Part shown: piece after piece, positions 25,824 through 35,279 of the stretch
Layout of the letters: each line of letters starts with the position of its first letter
Position numbering within the stretch: the first letter of the stretch is position 1
From: Bythopirellula sp041737835
GTDB taxonomy: Bacteria > Planctomycetota > Planctomycetia > Pirellulales > Lacipirellulaceae
Direction: 5' to 3' (one strand)
NCBI GenBank assembly: GCA_041737835.1
Contig: JBGSQY010000057.1
DNA: 64,000 bases
Notes under the pieces: generated by a model
What the model was told of the DNA's origin: nothing
Database searches by the model: none
Seen by the model: only the letters and a program-made list of their open reading frames with translations
Program-made: the position numbers and the translations under genes

Positions 25824-27925
25824 ACTGATTCTCCTTGTGCCAGGCCACATGCGACCAGCACCATGTCTATGGCCTTGATGCCGATGAACGGCACGATCAA
25901 ACCACCGAGCCCATATACGAGTAAGTTGTCTCGCAACATCCGCGCTGCACCCACGGCCCGATAAGGAACGCCTCGTAAAGCTAACGGCACGAGTGCGATG
26001 ATAATGAGCGCGTTGAAAATTACTGCCGACATGATCGCGCTCGAAGGTGTGGCGAGGTTCATTACGTTAAGCTGATTAAGCACAGGATAGGTTGTCGCAA
26101 ACGCAGCGGGAATGATCGCAAAGTATTTCGCCACGTCGTTCGATAGGCTGAACGTCGTTAGCGCTCCGCGAGTCATCAGCAATTGCTTGCCGATTTCGAC
26201 GATCTCGATCAACTTCGTGGGATTGGAATCCAAATCGACCATATTGCCCGCTTCTTTGGCAGCCTGGGTGCCGGAGTTCATCGCCACGGCAACGTCGGCC
26301 TGAGCTAGCGCCGGAGCATCGTTCGTACCATCGCCCGTCATCGCCACCAGTCGCCCACCTGCCTGATATTCACGAATCAACTTAAGTTTCGCTTCAGGTG
26401 TGGCTTCGGCGAGAAAGTCATCCACACCCGCTTCTGCCGCAATCGCGGTCGCTGTAAGCGGATTGTCGCCGGTGATCATGATCGTCTTAATGCCCATGCG
26501 ACGGAGCTCGCTAAAGCGTTCTTTAATGCCTCCTTTGACGATGTCTTTGAGGTAAACGACTCCTAAAGCGGTGCCTCCCTCAGCAACGACCAACGGAGTG
26601 CCACCCATTTTGGCAACTTCTTCGACAGACTTGCGTACTTCGCTCGGCAAAGTTCCGCCGCTCTCGACAACAAATTGCTCGATGCTGTCGGTCGCGCCCT
26701 TACGGATTTTGCGGCCATCTAAATCGACGCCGCTCACCCGCGTTTGGGCCGTGAAGGGAATAAACGTGGCGTGGAGGTCTTGCATGTTGTGACTACGCAA
26801 GCCGTATTTATTTTTGGCAAGCACCACGATGCTGCGTCCCTCAGGCGTCTCGTCGGCCAACGACGCCAGTTGCGCCGCGTTGGCAAGGGCTTCCGCGGTC
26901 ACGCCAGGGGCTGGGATCAGTTCAACAGCTTGCCGGTTTCCCAGCGTGATCGTTCCGGTCTTGTCCAGAAGTAATACGTCCACATCACCAGCCGCTTCCA
27001 CAGCGCGGCCAGACATCGCAATCACATTCGCCTGGATCATGCGATCCATCCCTGCGATTCCAATCGCGGAAAGCAACCCGCCGATTGTCGTTGGAATCAA
27101 ACAGACCAGCAGTGCCACGATCACAGTCACCGTGATCGGCGTCCCCAGTCCTGCGGCGAGCACGCTGTATTTAGAAAATGGCAACAGCGTCACACACACG
27201 ACGAGGAACACCATCGTCATCGCCGCAAGCAGAATATCAAGGGCGATCTCGTTAGGAGTCTTTTGCCGTTTGGCACCTTCCACCATCGAAATCATGCGTG
27301 CTAGAAAAGACTCGCTGGGATTAGCCGTCACACGAATGATGAGCCAATCTGAAAGCACCCGAGTACCACCAGTCACGCTGCTGCGATCTCCACCACTCTC
27401 GCGAATCACGGGGGCACTTTCGCCAGTAATTGCGCTTTCATCGACAGAAGCCACCCCTTGGATGACTTCACCATCGGCCGGGATCATCTGGTTGCTTTTT
27501 ACATAGATGACATCGCCGCGACGCAACTCGCTTGACGACACTTCTTCATAGTCGTTGCCATGAAGCGTCTGCTGCCAATGCCCCTTCCATTCAAGCCGAT
27601 GCGCTATCACTTCCCGGTGTGACTTGCGCAAATTCGATGCCTGTGCCTTGCCACGCCCTTCGGCCATTGCTTCCGCAAAATTGGCAAACAAGACCGTGAA
27701 CCATAGCCAGCCAGACACGGAAAAAATAAATCCCAGCGATTCCTCTCCTTGGTTGAACATCCCGTAAATGCCAAGTCCCGTCGTCAGAAGGCTGCCAACG
27801 AACACGATGAACATGACCGGATTACGGAGTTGCCGACGAGGATCGAGTTTTCGAAACGAATCAGCTACTGCGCGTTGCACAATCGCTGAATCGAACAAAG
27901 GTCTTGCTTTAGAATTTGTACTCAT
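25820..27925 (-). CDS. kdpB: potassium-transporting P-type ATPase subunit KdpB
   Basis: A 701-residue P-type ATPase that energises the pump. The phosphorylation motif LLLDKTGTIT lies near residue 320, the actuator motif ITGESAP near 165, the hinge motif MTGDGTNDAPALAQADV near 525, and the nucleotide-binding region has K-G-A at about 405. Transmembrane helices are visible near 40-85, 225-290 and 590-695. Family length is normal. It starts at ATG 27925, 27 bp after kdpA, and ends overlapping kdpC. All key residues are present, so it should be active. Confidence 0.95.
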   Translation of the reverse strand: MSTNSKARPLFDSAIVQRAVADSFRKLDPRRQLRNPVMFIVFVGSLLTTGLGIYGMFNQGEESLGFIFSVSGWLWFTVLFANFAEAMAEGRGKAQASNLRKSHREVIAHRLEWKGHWQQTLHGNDYEEVSSSELRRGDVIYVKSNQMIPADGEVIQGVASVDESAITGESAPVIRESGGDRSSVTGGTRVLSDWLIIRVTANPSESFLARMISMVEGAKRQKTPNEIALDILLAAMTMVFLVVCVTLLPFSKYSVLAAGLGTPITVTVIVALLVCLIPTTIGGLLSAIGIAGMDRMIQANVIAMSGRAVEAAGDVDVLLLDKTGTITLGNRQAVELIPAPGVTAEALANAAQLASLADETPEGRSIVVLAKNKYGLRSHNMQDLHATFIPFTAQTRVSGVDLDGRKIRKGATDSIEQFVVESGGTLPSEVRKSVEEVAKMGGTPLVVAEGGTALGVVYLKDIVKGGIKERFSELRRMGIKTIMITGDNPLTATAIAAEAGVDDFLAEATPEAKLKLIREYQAGGRLVAMTGDGTNDAPALAQADVAVAMNSGTQAAKEAGNMVDLDSNPTKLIEIVEIGKQLLMTRGALTTFSLSNDVAKYFAIIPAAFATTYPVLNQLNVMNLATPSSAIMSAVIFNALIIIALVPLALRGVPYRAVGAARMLRDNLLVYGLGGLIVPFIGIKAIDMVLVACGLAQGESV

Positions 27926-27952
27926 GGTTTAGAGCGTCCTACGCCAATACAA

Positions 27953-29719
27953 CTAAAGGGTCATCATTTGCAATTGTTCAACGATTGGTCCGAGCGCTAA
28001 AGCAGGGACAAACGTGAGCGCTCCAACCAACAGCACCGTGCAAACAAGCACGATCACAAACAGTGGTTGGTGCGTGGGCAATGTCCCCACGCTCGGCGGC
28101 GTGTATTTCTTGCGTGCCAACGCTCCCGCAATCGCCAGCACGGGAATGATCAGCCAATATCTGGAGGCAAACATCGCTAGTCCCAAGGCAGTGTTGTAAA
28201 ACGGCTCATTGGCGGTTAGGCCCGCAAACGCGCTGCCGTTGTTGTTCCCCGCCGATGAAAACGCATACAGCACTTCCGAAAAACCATGGGCCCCCGGATT
28301 GTTCAGGTTGCTTTTGACTTCTTCGCCCGACATATATTCCAACCCCGGTCCCGATACCGCCCAAGCCGTGCCGATCAGCACAATCAACGGCGGTACCAAA
28401 ATCACGAGCGAAGCCATCTTCATTTCAAAGGCTTCGATCTTCTTGCCCAGATACTCGGGCGTGCGCCCCACCATCAGGCCAGCGATAAACACGGCCACGA
28501 TGGCAAAGACCAACAAACCATACAGCCCGCTGCCGACGCCACCGAATATGACCTCGCCCAGCTGCATCAGCCACATGGGAATCAATCCACCGAGCGGTGT
28601 GAATGAATCGTGCATCGAGTTGACGCTGCCATTGGAAGCCGCCGTTGTGGCCGTAGCCCACAAGGCTGAGTTGACAATGCCATAACGAACTTCTTTCCCT
28701 TCCATGTTGCCGCCGGCCTGCAGAGCTGACGCCTGATCATCAACTCCAAAGGTGGCATACTGCGGCACGCCCGCTTGCTCGAAGGCAATCGCGCCAATCA
28801 CCAAAGGAACAAAGATGGCGAGCATTACCGCAAGCAAAGCCCAACCTTGCCGACGATCCTTGACCATCTCGCCGAATGTGAAGCAGAGCGCCGCGGGAAT
28901 CAACAAAATCGAGATCATCTCGATCAAATTGGCCAGCGGCGTGGGATTCTCAAACGGATGGGCCGAATTCACATTGAAGAAGCCGCCGCCGTTGGTTCCT
29001 AACTGCTTGATCGCAATCTGCGAAGCGGCAGGGCCCATCGCCAATTGTTGTGTCACCGCATTGCCGTCGGCATCAGCCGCGGCTTCAAGAGTTGCCGCAT
29101 CCTCGTATGGCTTGAAGTTTTGAATCACGCCCTGCGACATCAGCGCAACGGCAACAACAATCGAGAGTGGCAGCAGGACATAGACGATCGAGCGAACCAG
29201 ATCGAACCAAAAATTGCCGATGGAATTGGTCGTGCGGCGTGTTAAGCCACGGATGAATGCCACCAGCACGGCCATACCCGTCGCGGCCGATACGAAGTTC
29301 TGGACCGTCAGCGCCAAGGCTTGCGAAGCATAACTCAACGTCGTTTCCCCACCGTAGCTTTGCCAATTGGTGTTCGTGGCAAAACTGGCCGCGGTATTGA
29401 AAGCGAGATCAGGTGTTGCGCCGGAAAGCTCTTGCGGATTGAACGGCAACATGCCTTGCAAGCGTAAAATCAAATAAACGACTGCGAAGCCAATCGCATT
29501 AAACACCAAGACGGCCAAGGTGTAGTGCTTCCATGTCATTTCCTCTTTTGGGTCTATGCCGGCTATCTTGTAGATGCCGCGCTCGCACCAACCCAACCAG
29601 CGATCGAGTCCACCAGGTTTACCTTCGTAAACACGAGCCATGTAAGTACCCAGTGGCTTGGCCAACGCCAAGAGCATACCGAGGTAGATCAACAATTGAA
29701 TCCAAGAATTTACGTTCAT
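27953..29719 (-). CDS. kdpA: potassium-transporting ATPase subunit KdpA
   Basis: A 588-residue polytopic membrane subunit that selects and binds K+. The four selectivity-filter-like loops can be seen: SFATNTNWQSYGGE (about residue 115), KQLGTNGGGFFNVNSAHPFEN (two pieces, about 240-260), NSMHDSFTPLGG (about 370) and SSAGNNNGSAFAGL (about 495). About ten hydrophobic helices. The start at ATG 29719 (M-N-V-N-S-W) overlaps the kdpF stop (GCATGA) and has GGAGTGG upstream; the GTG three codons earlier is rejected. First large gene of the operon. Confidence 0.95.
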   Translation of the reverse strand: MNVNSWIQLLIYLGMLLALAKPLGTYMARVYEGKPGGLDRWLGWCERGIYKIAGIDPKEEMTWKHYTLAVLVFNAIGFAVVYLILRLQGMLPFNPQELSGATPDLAFNTAASFATNTNWQSYGGETTLSYASQALALTVQNFVSAATGMAVLVAFIRGLTRRTTNSIGNFWFDLVRSIVYVLLPLSIVVAVALMSQGVIQNFKPYEDAATLEAAADADGNAVTQQLAMGPAASQIAIKQLGTNGGGFFNVNSAHPFENPTPLANLIEMISILLIPAALCFTFGEMVKDRRQGWALLAVMLAIFVPLVIGAIAFEQAGVPQYATFGVDDQASALQAGGNMEGKEVRYGIVNSALWATATTAASNGSVNSMHDSFTPLGGLIPMWLMQLGEVIFGGVGSGLYGLLVFAIVAVFIAGLMVGRTPEYLGKKIEAFEMKMASLVILVPPLIVLIGTAWAVSGPGLEYMSGEEVKSNLNNPGAHGFSEVLYAFSSAGNNNGSAFAGLTANEPFYNTALGLAMFASRYWLIIPVLAIAGALARKKYTPPSVGTLPTHQPLFVIVLVCTVLLVGALTFVPALALGPIVEQLQMMTL

Positions 29720-29808
29720 GCGAACCACTCCGGCTTGAGCAGCGCGGCTGCCAGATAAACAAACGCCCCCAGCGACAAAACGAGCGCTACGATTTCTACC
29801 CCGTTCAT
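29716..29808 (-). CDS. kdpF: KdpF small membrane subunit
   Basis: A 30-residue peptide too short for routine ORF calling: it starts MNGVEIVALVLSLGAFVY and ends L-L-K-P-E-W-F-A. One transmembrane helix followed by the typical KdpF ending (A-L-L-x-P-E-x-F). It stabilises the KdpABC complex. The ribosome binding site GGGAGG lies six bases before ATG 29808. Its stop overlaps the kdpA start, and its start overlaps the stop of the small ORF before it. Confidence 0.9.
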   Translation of the reverse strand: MNGVEIVALVLSLGAFVYLAAALLKPEWFA

Positions 29809-29903
29809 GGCTTACCTCCCATCAGCCGCTCACACAAAACTATGAGCAGCCACGAGCAGACGGCAAACCCTGCCGCGATCGACAATGCTAAAAAATCACT
29901 CAC
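29805..29903 (-). CDS. small single-helix membrane protein, first ORF of the kdp operon
   Basis: A 32-residue ORF starting at GTG 29903 with GAGGAG eight bases upstream. The sequence runs from S-D-F-L-A-L-S-I through a hydrophobic helix (AAGFAVCSWLLIVLCERL) to a short Lys-Pro tail. Its TGA overlaps the kdpF ATG (CCATGA). A short peptide with one transmembrane helix ending in C-E-R-L precedes kdpF in some other bacterial kdp operons, as I recall; no function is known. Perfect ribosome binding site and the run of stop/start overlaps make it a real gene with good probability. Confidence 0.7.
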   Translation of the reverse strand: MSDFLALSIAAGFAVCSWLLIVLCERLMGGKP

Positions 29904-30003
29904 AGCGAATACTCCTCAGAGAGTTGGCCAGCAAACCATTCGCTCGCCACTATTAGTATCGCGGGATCGACCTCAAGAGTGCGTCAAAAGTGATCGCAGA
30001 GAT

Positions 30004-30023
30004 ATCAAGATTTCATCAAGATT
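30004..30023. promoter_or_regulatory. direct repeat, 11-bp period: candidate KdpE operator
   Basis: ATCAAGATT occurs at 30004-30012 and again at 30015-30023, an exact 9-base repeat at one helical turn. This is the layout bound by OmpR/PhoB-family dimers, to which KdpE belongs. It lies about 100 bp upstream of the first ORF of the kdp operon. A TTGACG (minus strand, 29987-29982) lies between the repeat and the start and could be a -35 element, but a well-spaced -10 is not clear. Confidence 0.5.
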
Positions 30024-30111
30024 GCTGCCCAAAAACGTCATCCTGGGAAGGCATGTCTCACAGAAGGTGAGAAAGAATTGCTTTACCAGATTGCATGCCG
30101 CCTCGTTGTTC

Positions 30112-31884
30112 CTATTGAACGAGGTCCAGGTCGTAACAAACCATCTCTTCGGCGTTGCGCACGAAGAGCTTCCCATCAGCGATCACGGGATGGTTCCAAG
30201 TTATCCCTTCGACCGAGGGAATCTTCACGATTTCAATGGCTTTGTCGTGATCGGCTTTTAGCAAGACAAGGTCACCTTCTTCAGTCAAAATCAGCAGCGT
30301 TTCCATGTCCTTAACGAGCAGCACCTGACCGTGCCCAAAACCTCGATGCTTCCAAGCTCGCTCGCCAGTATCGGCATCGAGACACATAAAAATCGGTCCG
30401 TCGAAACCGTATAAAAAGCCTTCATGATGAACGCAATCATTGAAGTACGGCTTCATCGATTCGATCCAACCTTCTTGGGTCGTCCAGGTATCACCTTCAT
30501 GGTGGACGTCGATTCGCATCGTGCCTCGGCCGTACCCGGTCCCAAGGTAGACCGACGTGTCAACCACGGTCGGCTGCGTAATGCGAGCCATTTCGCCAAT
30601 GTCCCATTCATGCTTCCACAGCACATTCCCCGTTTGAGGATCCACTGACTGAACGCCGCGGTTGCTACTGATTAAGACTTGCTCAACGCCGTCGATTGTA
30701 GAAAGCTGTGGCGAACTGTAGCCGTGACTGCCAAACCCAACGGACCAAACCACTTTGCCGCTCTTGCGATCCAGTGCCACCAGCGCATTTTCTTCCCCAC
30801 CGCCGGCGAACACGATGGCCGTTTCTTCCAAAACCAATGGTGAGCTGGCGAAACCCCACATCGGAAGCGGCACACCTAATTCTTTGATCAAGTCGAACTG
30901 CCAAACCGGCTCGCCCGTGGCAGCATCCAGACACTGCACCAATCCAGAAGCACCCGTGACATACAATTGCTTGTCGCGGAAAGTTGGCGTCGCACGAGGT
31001 CCAACACCTCCCATGGTCGCTTCAAAGCGTGACTTGGTCTGATTGGTCCAAACGGGTTTGCCATCCGCCACGGTGTAGGCTGAAACCAGTTCAAGATCAC
31101 CTCGTTGCTCTTGTGTGAAAAACAAGGGCCCGACAACACAGAACGATGACCAACCCGGACCGATCGCATGCCGCCAACGCTCGGTTGGCGGTTTCGTTTC
31201 CCAATCCGTGTTGAAAGAAACGCCGGCTAAAATGCCGTCGCGATTGCGGCCACGAAACTCGGCCCAATCCGTGTCGGCGGCGTTGCTCGGCAAATCAAAA
31301 TCCGCGGCCGGTTGCTGTTCCGACTTAGAATCGAGTGCCACGAGTTGCTCCTCCGAGGTTGGTTTCCACCTAGAGACGAGATTGAAATCGAAATTAGCAT
31401 CCATCCTCCCGACGCGCACAAACAACGATCCAATCATCAAAATTGAAAACGCCAACAGCCCCGCCCAAGCCTGTCGTGGTAAACCAACTGTACGACTAAC
31501 AAAAAATCCAAACACCATCAGCGTGAGCGACACCGGCAAGCCCCGGGTCAACATCACAATCCGCAAAGACGGATGCATGAGAAACATGGCGGCGATGAAT
31601 ACTCCGATGATCGACACCAGTCCAGCCAGCCGCTTGCGAAACGGCATCGCCCGCGATGAGAGCCACCATATCAATAGCCCGAGGGCACCCAACGCGGGAG
31701 CGAGTTGCATTGAAATAAAATGCAACATCGTCAGCGGTACGACCCACCCGGGGACGAGCAGCACCAACCACATCACAAAGACAATCAATACCGCCTGCCA
31801 TAAACGCAGCGCCGATGCTTTGAAGTTGCCCGGCGAGATTGATTCTCCCGCATGCTCGGATCGGCCTTCGTCGTTGAGTTCCAT
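30112..31884 (-). CDS. membrane-anchored PQQ-type beta-propeller protein
   Basis: A 590-residue protein. The N-terminal 170 residues contain about five transmembrane helices (for example AVLIVFVMWLVLLVPGWV). The rest is an outside domain of PQQ-like propeller blades (about 205-590), with blade motifs such as GLVQCLDAATGEPVWQFD, NALVALDRKSGKVVWSVG and MCLDADTGERAWKH. It begins with the planctomycete-typical WAEFRGRNRDGI segment. Dehydrogenase active-site residues were not recognised, so it may be a scaffold or a binding protein. I chose ATG 31884; the longer frame uses TTG. It is divergent from a TetR gene, with a dyad between them that may control both. Confidence 0.75.
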   Translation of the reverse strand: MELNDEGRSEHAGESISPGNFKASALRLWQAVLIVFVMWLVLLVPGWVVPLTMLHFISMQLAPALGALGLLIWWLSSRAMPFRKRLAGLVSIIGVFIAAMFLMHPSLRIVMLTRGLPVSLTLMVFGFFVSRTVGLPRQAWAGLLAFSILMIGSLFVRVGRMDANFDFNLVSRWKPTSEEQLVALDSKSEQQPAADFDLPSNAADTDWAEFRGRNRDGILAGVSFNTDWETKPPTERWRHAIGPGWSSFCVVGPLFFTQEQRGDLELVSAYTVADGKPVWTNQTKSRFEATMGGVGPRATPTFRDKQLYVTGASGLVQCLDAATGEPVWQFDLIKELGVPLPMWGFASSPLVLEETAIVFAGGGEENALVALDRKSGKVVWSVGFGSHGYSSPQLSTIDGVEQVLISSNRGVQSVDPQTGNVLWKHEWDIGEMARITQPTVVDTSVYLGTGYGRGTMRIDVHHEGDTWTTQEGWIESMKPYFNDCVHHEGFLYGFDGPIFMCLDADTGERAWKHRGFGHGQVLLVKDMETLLILTEEGDLVLLKADHDKAIEIVKIPSVEGITWNHPVIADGKLFVRNAEEMVCYDLDLVQ

Positions 31885-31933
31885 ATTCTTCGCTGGGGAT
31901 AGAGTTACGAGCCGCAGAACCAAATTTACTTTG

Positions 31934-31956
31934 TGACATTTTTCGTCATTTTGTCA
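31934..31956. promoter_or_regulatory. candidate TetR operator between divergent genes
   Basis: TGACA (31934-31938) and TGTCA (31952-31956) form an inverted repeat with 23 bp overall, and on the minus strand the second arm overlaps a -35-like TTGACA for the propeller gene. The position, between the propeller gene and the TetR-family gene, fits autoregulation. The arms are short. Confidence 0.35.
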
Positions 31957-32053
31957 ATTCTCCGCTTTTAACAAATACTGTCAATAGAGCGTCCTTCCGA
32001 CACCTGCCGTGCTGGCGATTGACGTTCGTACATCTTTTATCAAGACTGGAAGA

Positions 32054-32617
32054 ATGACTCAGAATAGCAAGGCCGACCAAATCGTTGCCGCGGCGGGCGA
32101 CGTTTTCATGAGATACGGGTTTCGTCGTGTCACCATGGCCGATCTGGCCGCGGCTGCGCAAATGTCGAGACCGGCTCTCTATTTGGTCTTTCCCTCGAAA
32201 GAGCAAATTTTCATCGAGGTCGTGTCACGCTTATCGACGGAGAATCTTCGCCAGATTCGCGAGGGCATCAAACGATTGAAGACCGTCGACAAGCAGCTTG
32301 AGTTGGCGTTCGAGATCTGGTGCGTCCGTCCGTACGAAATGATCCGGGCTTCACCCGACGCCGCAGACCTTTACGACAGCATCAAAGAATTTGCCGCGGA
32401 TGTCATCTGCAAAGTGGCTGACGATTTTGAAAGCCTCGTGGCGGAAATTCTTGAACCCTTGGTCCGTAAGCAAAAGGCGATTAAGCTTTCTCCTAAGCAA
32501 ATTGCCCGCATGATGCGGACCTCATCCAAGGGCTTCGGCATGACGGCCAAAGACTCCGCGGATCTTCGCAAGCTCATCAGCGACATGCGCAAGATCGTGC
32601 TTGCAAGTCTCTCGTAG
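32054..32617 (+). CDS. TetR/AcrR-family transcriptional regulator
   Basis: A 187-residue repressor. The DNA-binding helix-turn-helix spans about residues 9-50: ADQIVAAAGDVFMRYGFRRV, then TMADLAAAAQMSRPALYLVF and PSKEQIF. The C-terminal helical part (about 55-187) senses an unknown ligand. Start: ATG 32054 has GGAAGA upstream; the frame reaches further to a GTG at 32009. It is divergent from the PQQ-propeller gene and followed closely by the convergent HXXEE gene (11 bp). Confidence 0.85.
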   Translation: MTQNSKADQIVAAAGDVFMRYGFRRVTMADLAAAAQMSRPALYLVFPSKEQIFIEVVSRLSTENLRQIREGIKRLKTVDKQLELAFEIWCVRPYEMIRASPDAADLYDSIKEFAADVICKVADDFESLVAEILEPLVRKQKAIKLSPKQIARMMRTSSKGFGMTAKDSADLRKLISDMRKIVLASLS

Positions 32618-32628
32618 CCACGCCAAGC

Positions 32629-33240
32629 TTACGCCGGCATGGCATGGCCTTGCGGACCATTGAGCAGGGCGATCCGGCGACGGACATGCACGATGATCGT
32701 CGCATGCACTGCCAGTGCCACACCGAAGGCGAACAAGTGATCTCGCAAGTCAGCTTGTGCGGCATGCGACACCAACACGGTGCTGAAAATGCCCACCGGC
32801 AAGAACAAGCAGATGCTGGTGATCAGCCCCGGGTTGTATTGCTTCTTCACGATCGACGGCACGATATGGCCAAACGCGTTGAGCATTGGCAAATACATCG
32901 CCATCATCCCCAGCGACAGATCGACAAAGCAAGCCAGATACAGGGCGATTAAATCGAGTCCCCACACCAGCAGCGAATTGATCCAGAACGTCGCAATCGG
33001 TGTCAGCACTTCACGACCGCCACCGATCATGTTGTTGACCCACAAGCGGAAACGATCCCCGGCATGCTCTTCATACTGGTGCAGCATGTAGATGGGCAGC
33101 TGCAAATAAATCAGCCCCAACGCCACACCCGCGAAGTAAAACACGAACGGCGCCAGCACGACCAAAAAACTCGCGGTAAACAGCGCAGCATAAGGCCACT
33201 GCCATTTAGCCACCAACCAGTTCATTGTTCGCTCGCACAT
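32629..33240 (-). CDS. HXXEE-domain membrane protein
   Basis: A 203-residue integral membrane protein with about five helices. The family motif HQYEEH is at about residues 53-58, with another conserved stretch at FGHIVPSIVKKQYNPGL. HXXEE proteins are of unknown function; the His and Glu residues suggest metal binding. ATG 33240 has AAGGGAAC upstream; the ORF before it is open but featureless. It sits 106 bp downstream of treZ on the same strand. Confidence 0.8.
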   Translation of the reverse strand: MCERTMNWLVAKWQWPYAALFTASFLVVLAPFVFYFAGVALGLIYLQLPIYMLHQYEEHAGDRFRLWVNNMIGGGREVLTPIATFWINSLLVWGLDLIALYLACFVDLSLGMMAMYLPMLNAFGHIVPSIVKKQYNPGLITSICLFLPVGIFSTVLVSHAAQADLRDHLFAFGVALAVHATIIVHVRRRIALLNGPQGHAMPA

Positions 33241-33346
33241 GATTGTTCCCTTGTTCGACAACGGGGGCGTAACACTTATAGAAAAGTGTACGCCAAAGTA
33301 AGCTAAAGTCGCTCGAAGAATTAGGCCGCACAATCGGCACATTCGG

Positions 33347-35215
33347 TTAGTCTTGTGCTGGCCGCAGTACCACCAGTGCATGCCCCGGGATCGCCAGCCG
33401 CTTCATATCCAAGAGGGCCGTCCCCGTACCGCCGTATTTGGGCGATTCGCTCGACCAGAGTATTTTCCATTCGCTGTTGCTGGGTAGTGCCAATAACGGC
33501 TGGCAAGCAGGCCGCCATTCGAAGTCACGGCCCAAGTTGAGAATCACCAATCGATCATCTCCCGCCGGGTCGAGCCATCTCAACAGCAATGCTTCCGGCC
33601 CAATCACCGCTCCGTGTAGCATCGTGGCATCTTGCCGCGAAAAGATCGGATCGCTCCGCCGCAACTTCAGCAGATCTTTATGCAGCAGCCACGCCTGTTG
33701 ATTGGTTTCCAATTCATTCCAATCCAATTTCGAGGCTTCGAAAGTAGCACGCGAAACCGGATCAACGAGCGCTGAATCCACGGCTGCCCCCGCACTTCGT
33801 GGGAACCCTCGCAAGAACGCCCAACGACCTTGCCGCACAAGTTCAGCGATCTCGACCTCGTGATCGGCAAAGTAAAGAAACGGTTTCCATGACATGAACT
33901 CCTGCCCCATGAACAACAGGGGTGTACCCGGCGCTAAGAGTTGCAGCGCCGTGAGCGCCCGCCAGCGTCCCGGCGATGTGAGTTGATGCCCACGATGGCC
34001 ATGCGTTGAGTTGGCCACCTGATCGTGATTCTGCAAAGCATTCACAAAATGCGGAGCGGGTATGTCCCAGCACGGCGTGCCGCGATGCTGACCTTGGCGC
34101 TGATTCCATTGCCCTTGATACAGAAAACCATATCGCGTGGCGGAAAGAATTTCCTGGGGCGAGCCCGTGAAGTCCGCGTAGTAAAACTCCGCATGGCCTG
34201 TCGCGGCGACGCGGCACGCATGATGAAAATCATCGTTCCACATGCCATCGAGTCCAAAGCCCCCTTCACCGATAGGTCTCACATCGCAACTTCGTTGATG
34301 TTCATCCTCGGCAAAGATCAAAATCTTTCGCTGCCCCGCTGCCGCACGTGCGACTTCACCCAGTTCAGCCAAAATATGCTTCGGCGAGTCATCAACAATC
34401 GCCTGAATCGCATCGAGCCGCAAGCCGTCGAGATGAAACTCTTCGATCCAATACTTCACATTACTCAGCACGAACTCGCGCACGTGCCGCGAATGCTTGC
34501 CATCGAAGTTGATGCCGTCTCCCCAATCGGTGTTGTGCTTTCTGGAAACATAATACGGAGAGAACGCGCCCGTGTAATTTCCCGTCGGGCCCAAATGGTT
34601 GTAAACCACGTCGAGGAGCACGCCGAGCCCAAGCTGATGAGCGCGATCCACAAACTTACGAAAATCATCAGGCCTGCCGTAGAGATGCGTCGGTGCATAC
34701 CAACAGACACCGTCGTAGCCCCAACCGAACTCGCCGTGGAATTCCGCCACCGGCATCACTTCCACAAGCGTGACGCCCAATTCCACCAAATGTGGCAACT
34801 TATCCATCGCCGCTTGCCATGTTCCCTCGGGCGTCCACGTGCCGACGTGCAATTCATAAATAACCTGCCCCGGCAAAGTCACGCCTTGCCAGTTTTGGTC
34901 ACTCCAATGAAAGCCCGAACCGTCGATTACTTCCGATGGACCATGCACACCCAGGGGCTGAAAGCACGAAGCCGGATCGGGATAGTTGTAGTCATCGCCA
35001 TCGCCACGAAACGAATACCGCTGGCCGGCAACACCCTCGGACAGAAAGCCAGAAAAGTATCCCCCTGCCTCCCGCTCCAGCGGCAAACTCGTGCGATGCC
35101 CTTCGTCATGAAATAACACAACGGAAAGTACGCGACGCTTCGGCGCCCAAACACGAAAGTGGATGCCCCCTTCAACAACTTCGGCACCAACGGGGCGGTT
35201 TCTGTTTTGCTGCAT
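33347..35215 (-). CDS. treZ: malto-oligosyltrehalose trehalohydrolase
   Basis: A 622-residue GH13 enzyme that releases trehalose from maltooligosyltrehalose. The N-terminal domain opens VGAEVVEGGIHFRVWAPKR. The barrel shows VIYELHVGTWTPEGTW, LGLGVLLDVVYNHLGPTGNY, the nucleophile Asp in LDGLRLDAIQAI (about 268) and the acid Glu in ILIFAEDEHQ (about 301), then ALQNHDQVANS. All catalytic residues are present and length is normal. The usual partner, treY, and glycogen genes are not in this window. Cell location: cytoplasm. ATG 35215 is the only sensible start. Confidence 0.92.
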   Translation of the reverse strand: MQQNRNRPVGAEVVEGGIHFRVWAPKRRVLSVVLFHDEGHRTSLPLEREAGGYFSGFLSEGVAGQRYSFRGDGDDYNYPDPASCFQPLGVHGPSEVIDGSGFHWSDQNWQGVTLPGQVIYELHVGTWTPEGTWQAAMDKLPHLVELGVTLVEVMPVAEFHGEFGWGYDGVCWYAPTHLYGRPDDFRKFVDRAHQLGLGVLLDVVYNHLGPTGNYTGAFSPYYVSRKHNTDWGDGINFDGKHSRHVREFVLSNVKYWIEEFHLDGLRLDAIQAIVDDSPKHILAELGEVARAAAGQRKILIFAEDEHQRSCDVRPIGEGGFGLDGMWNDDFHHACRVAATGHAEFYYADFTGSPQEILSATRYGFLYQGQWNQRQGQHRGTPCWDIPAPHFVNALQNHDQVANSTHGHRGHQLTSPGRWRALTALQLLAPGTPLLFMGQEFMSWKPFLYFADHEVEIAELVRQGRWAFLRGFPRSAGAAVDSALVDPVSRATFEASKLDWNELETNQQAWLLHKDLLKLRRSDPIFSRQDATMLHGAVIGPEALLLRWLDPAGDDRLVILNLGRDFEWRPACQPLLALPSNSEWKILWSSESPKYGGTGTALLDMKRLAIPGHALVVLRPAQD

Positions 35216-35279
35216 AGTGGAAATCGAAGGCTTGTGATGAAGAAAATTTGCTTGTCGCTATTCTAGCAATTCGCAAACT

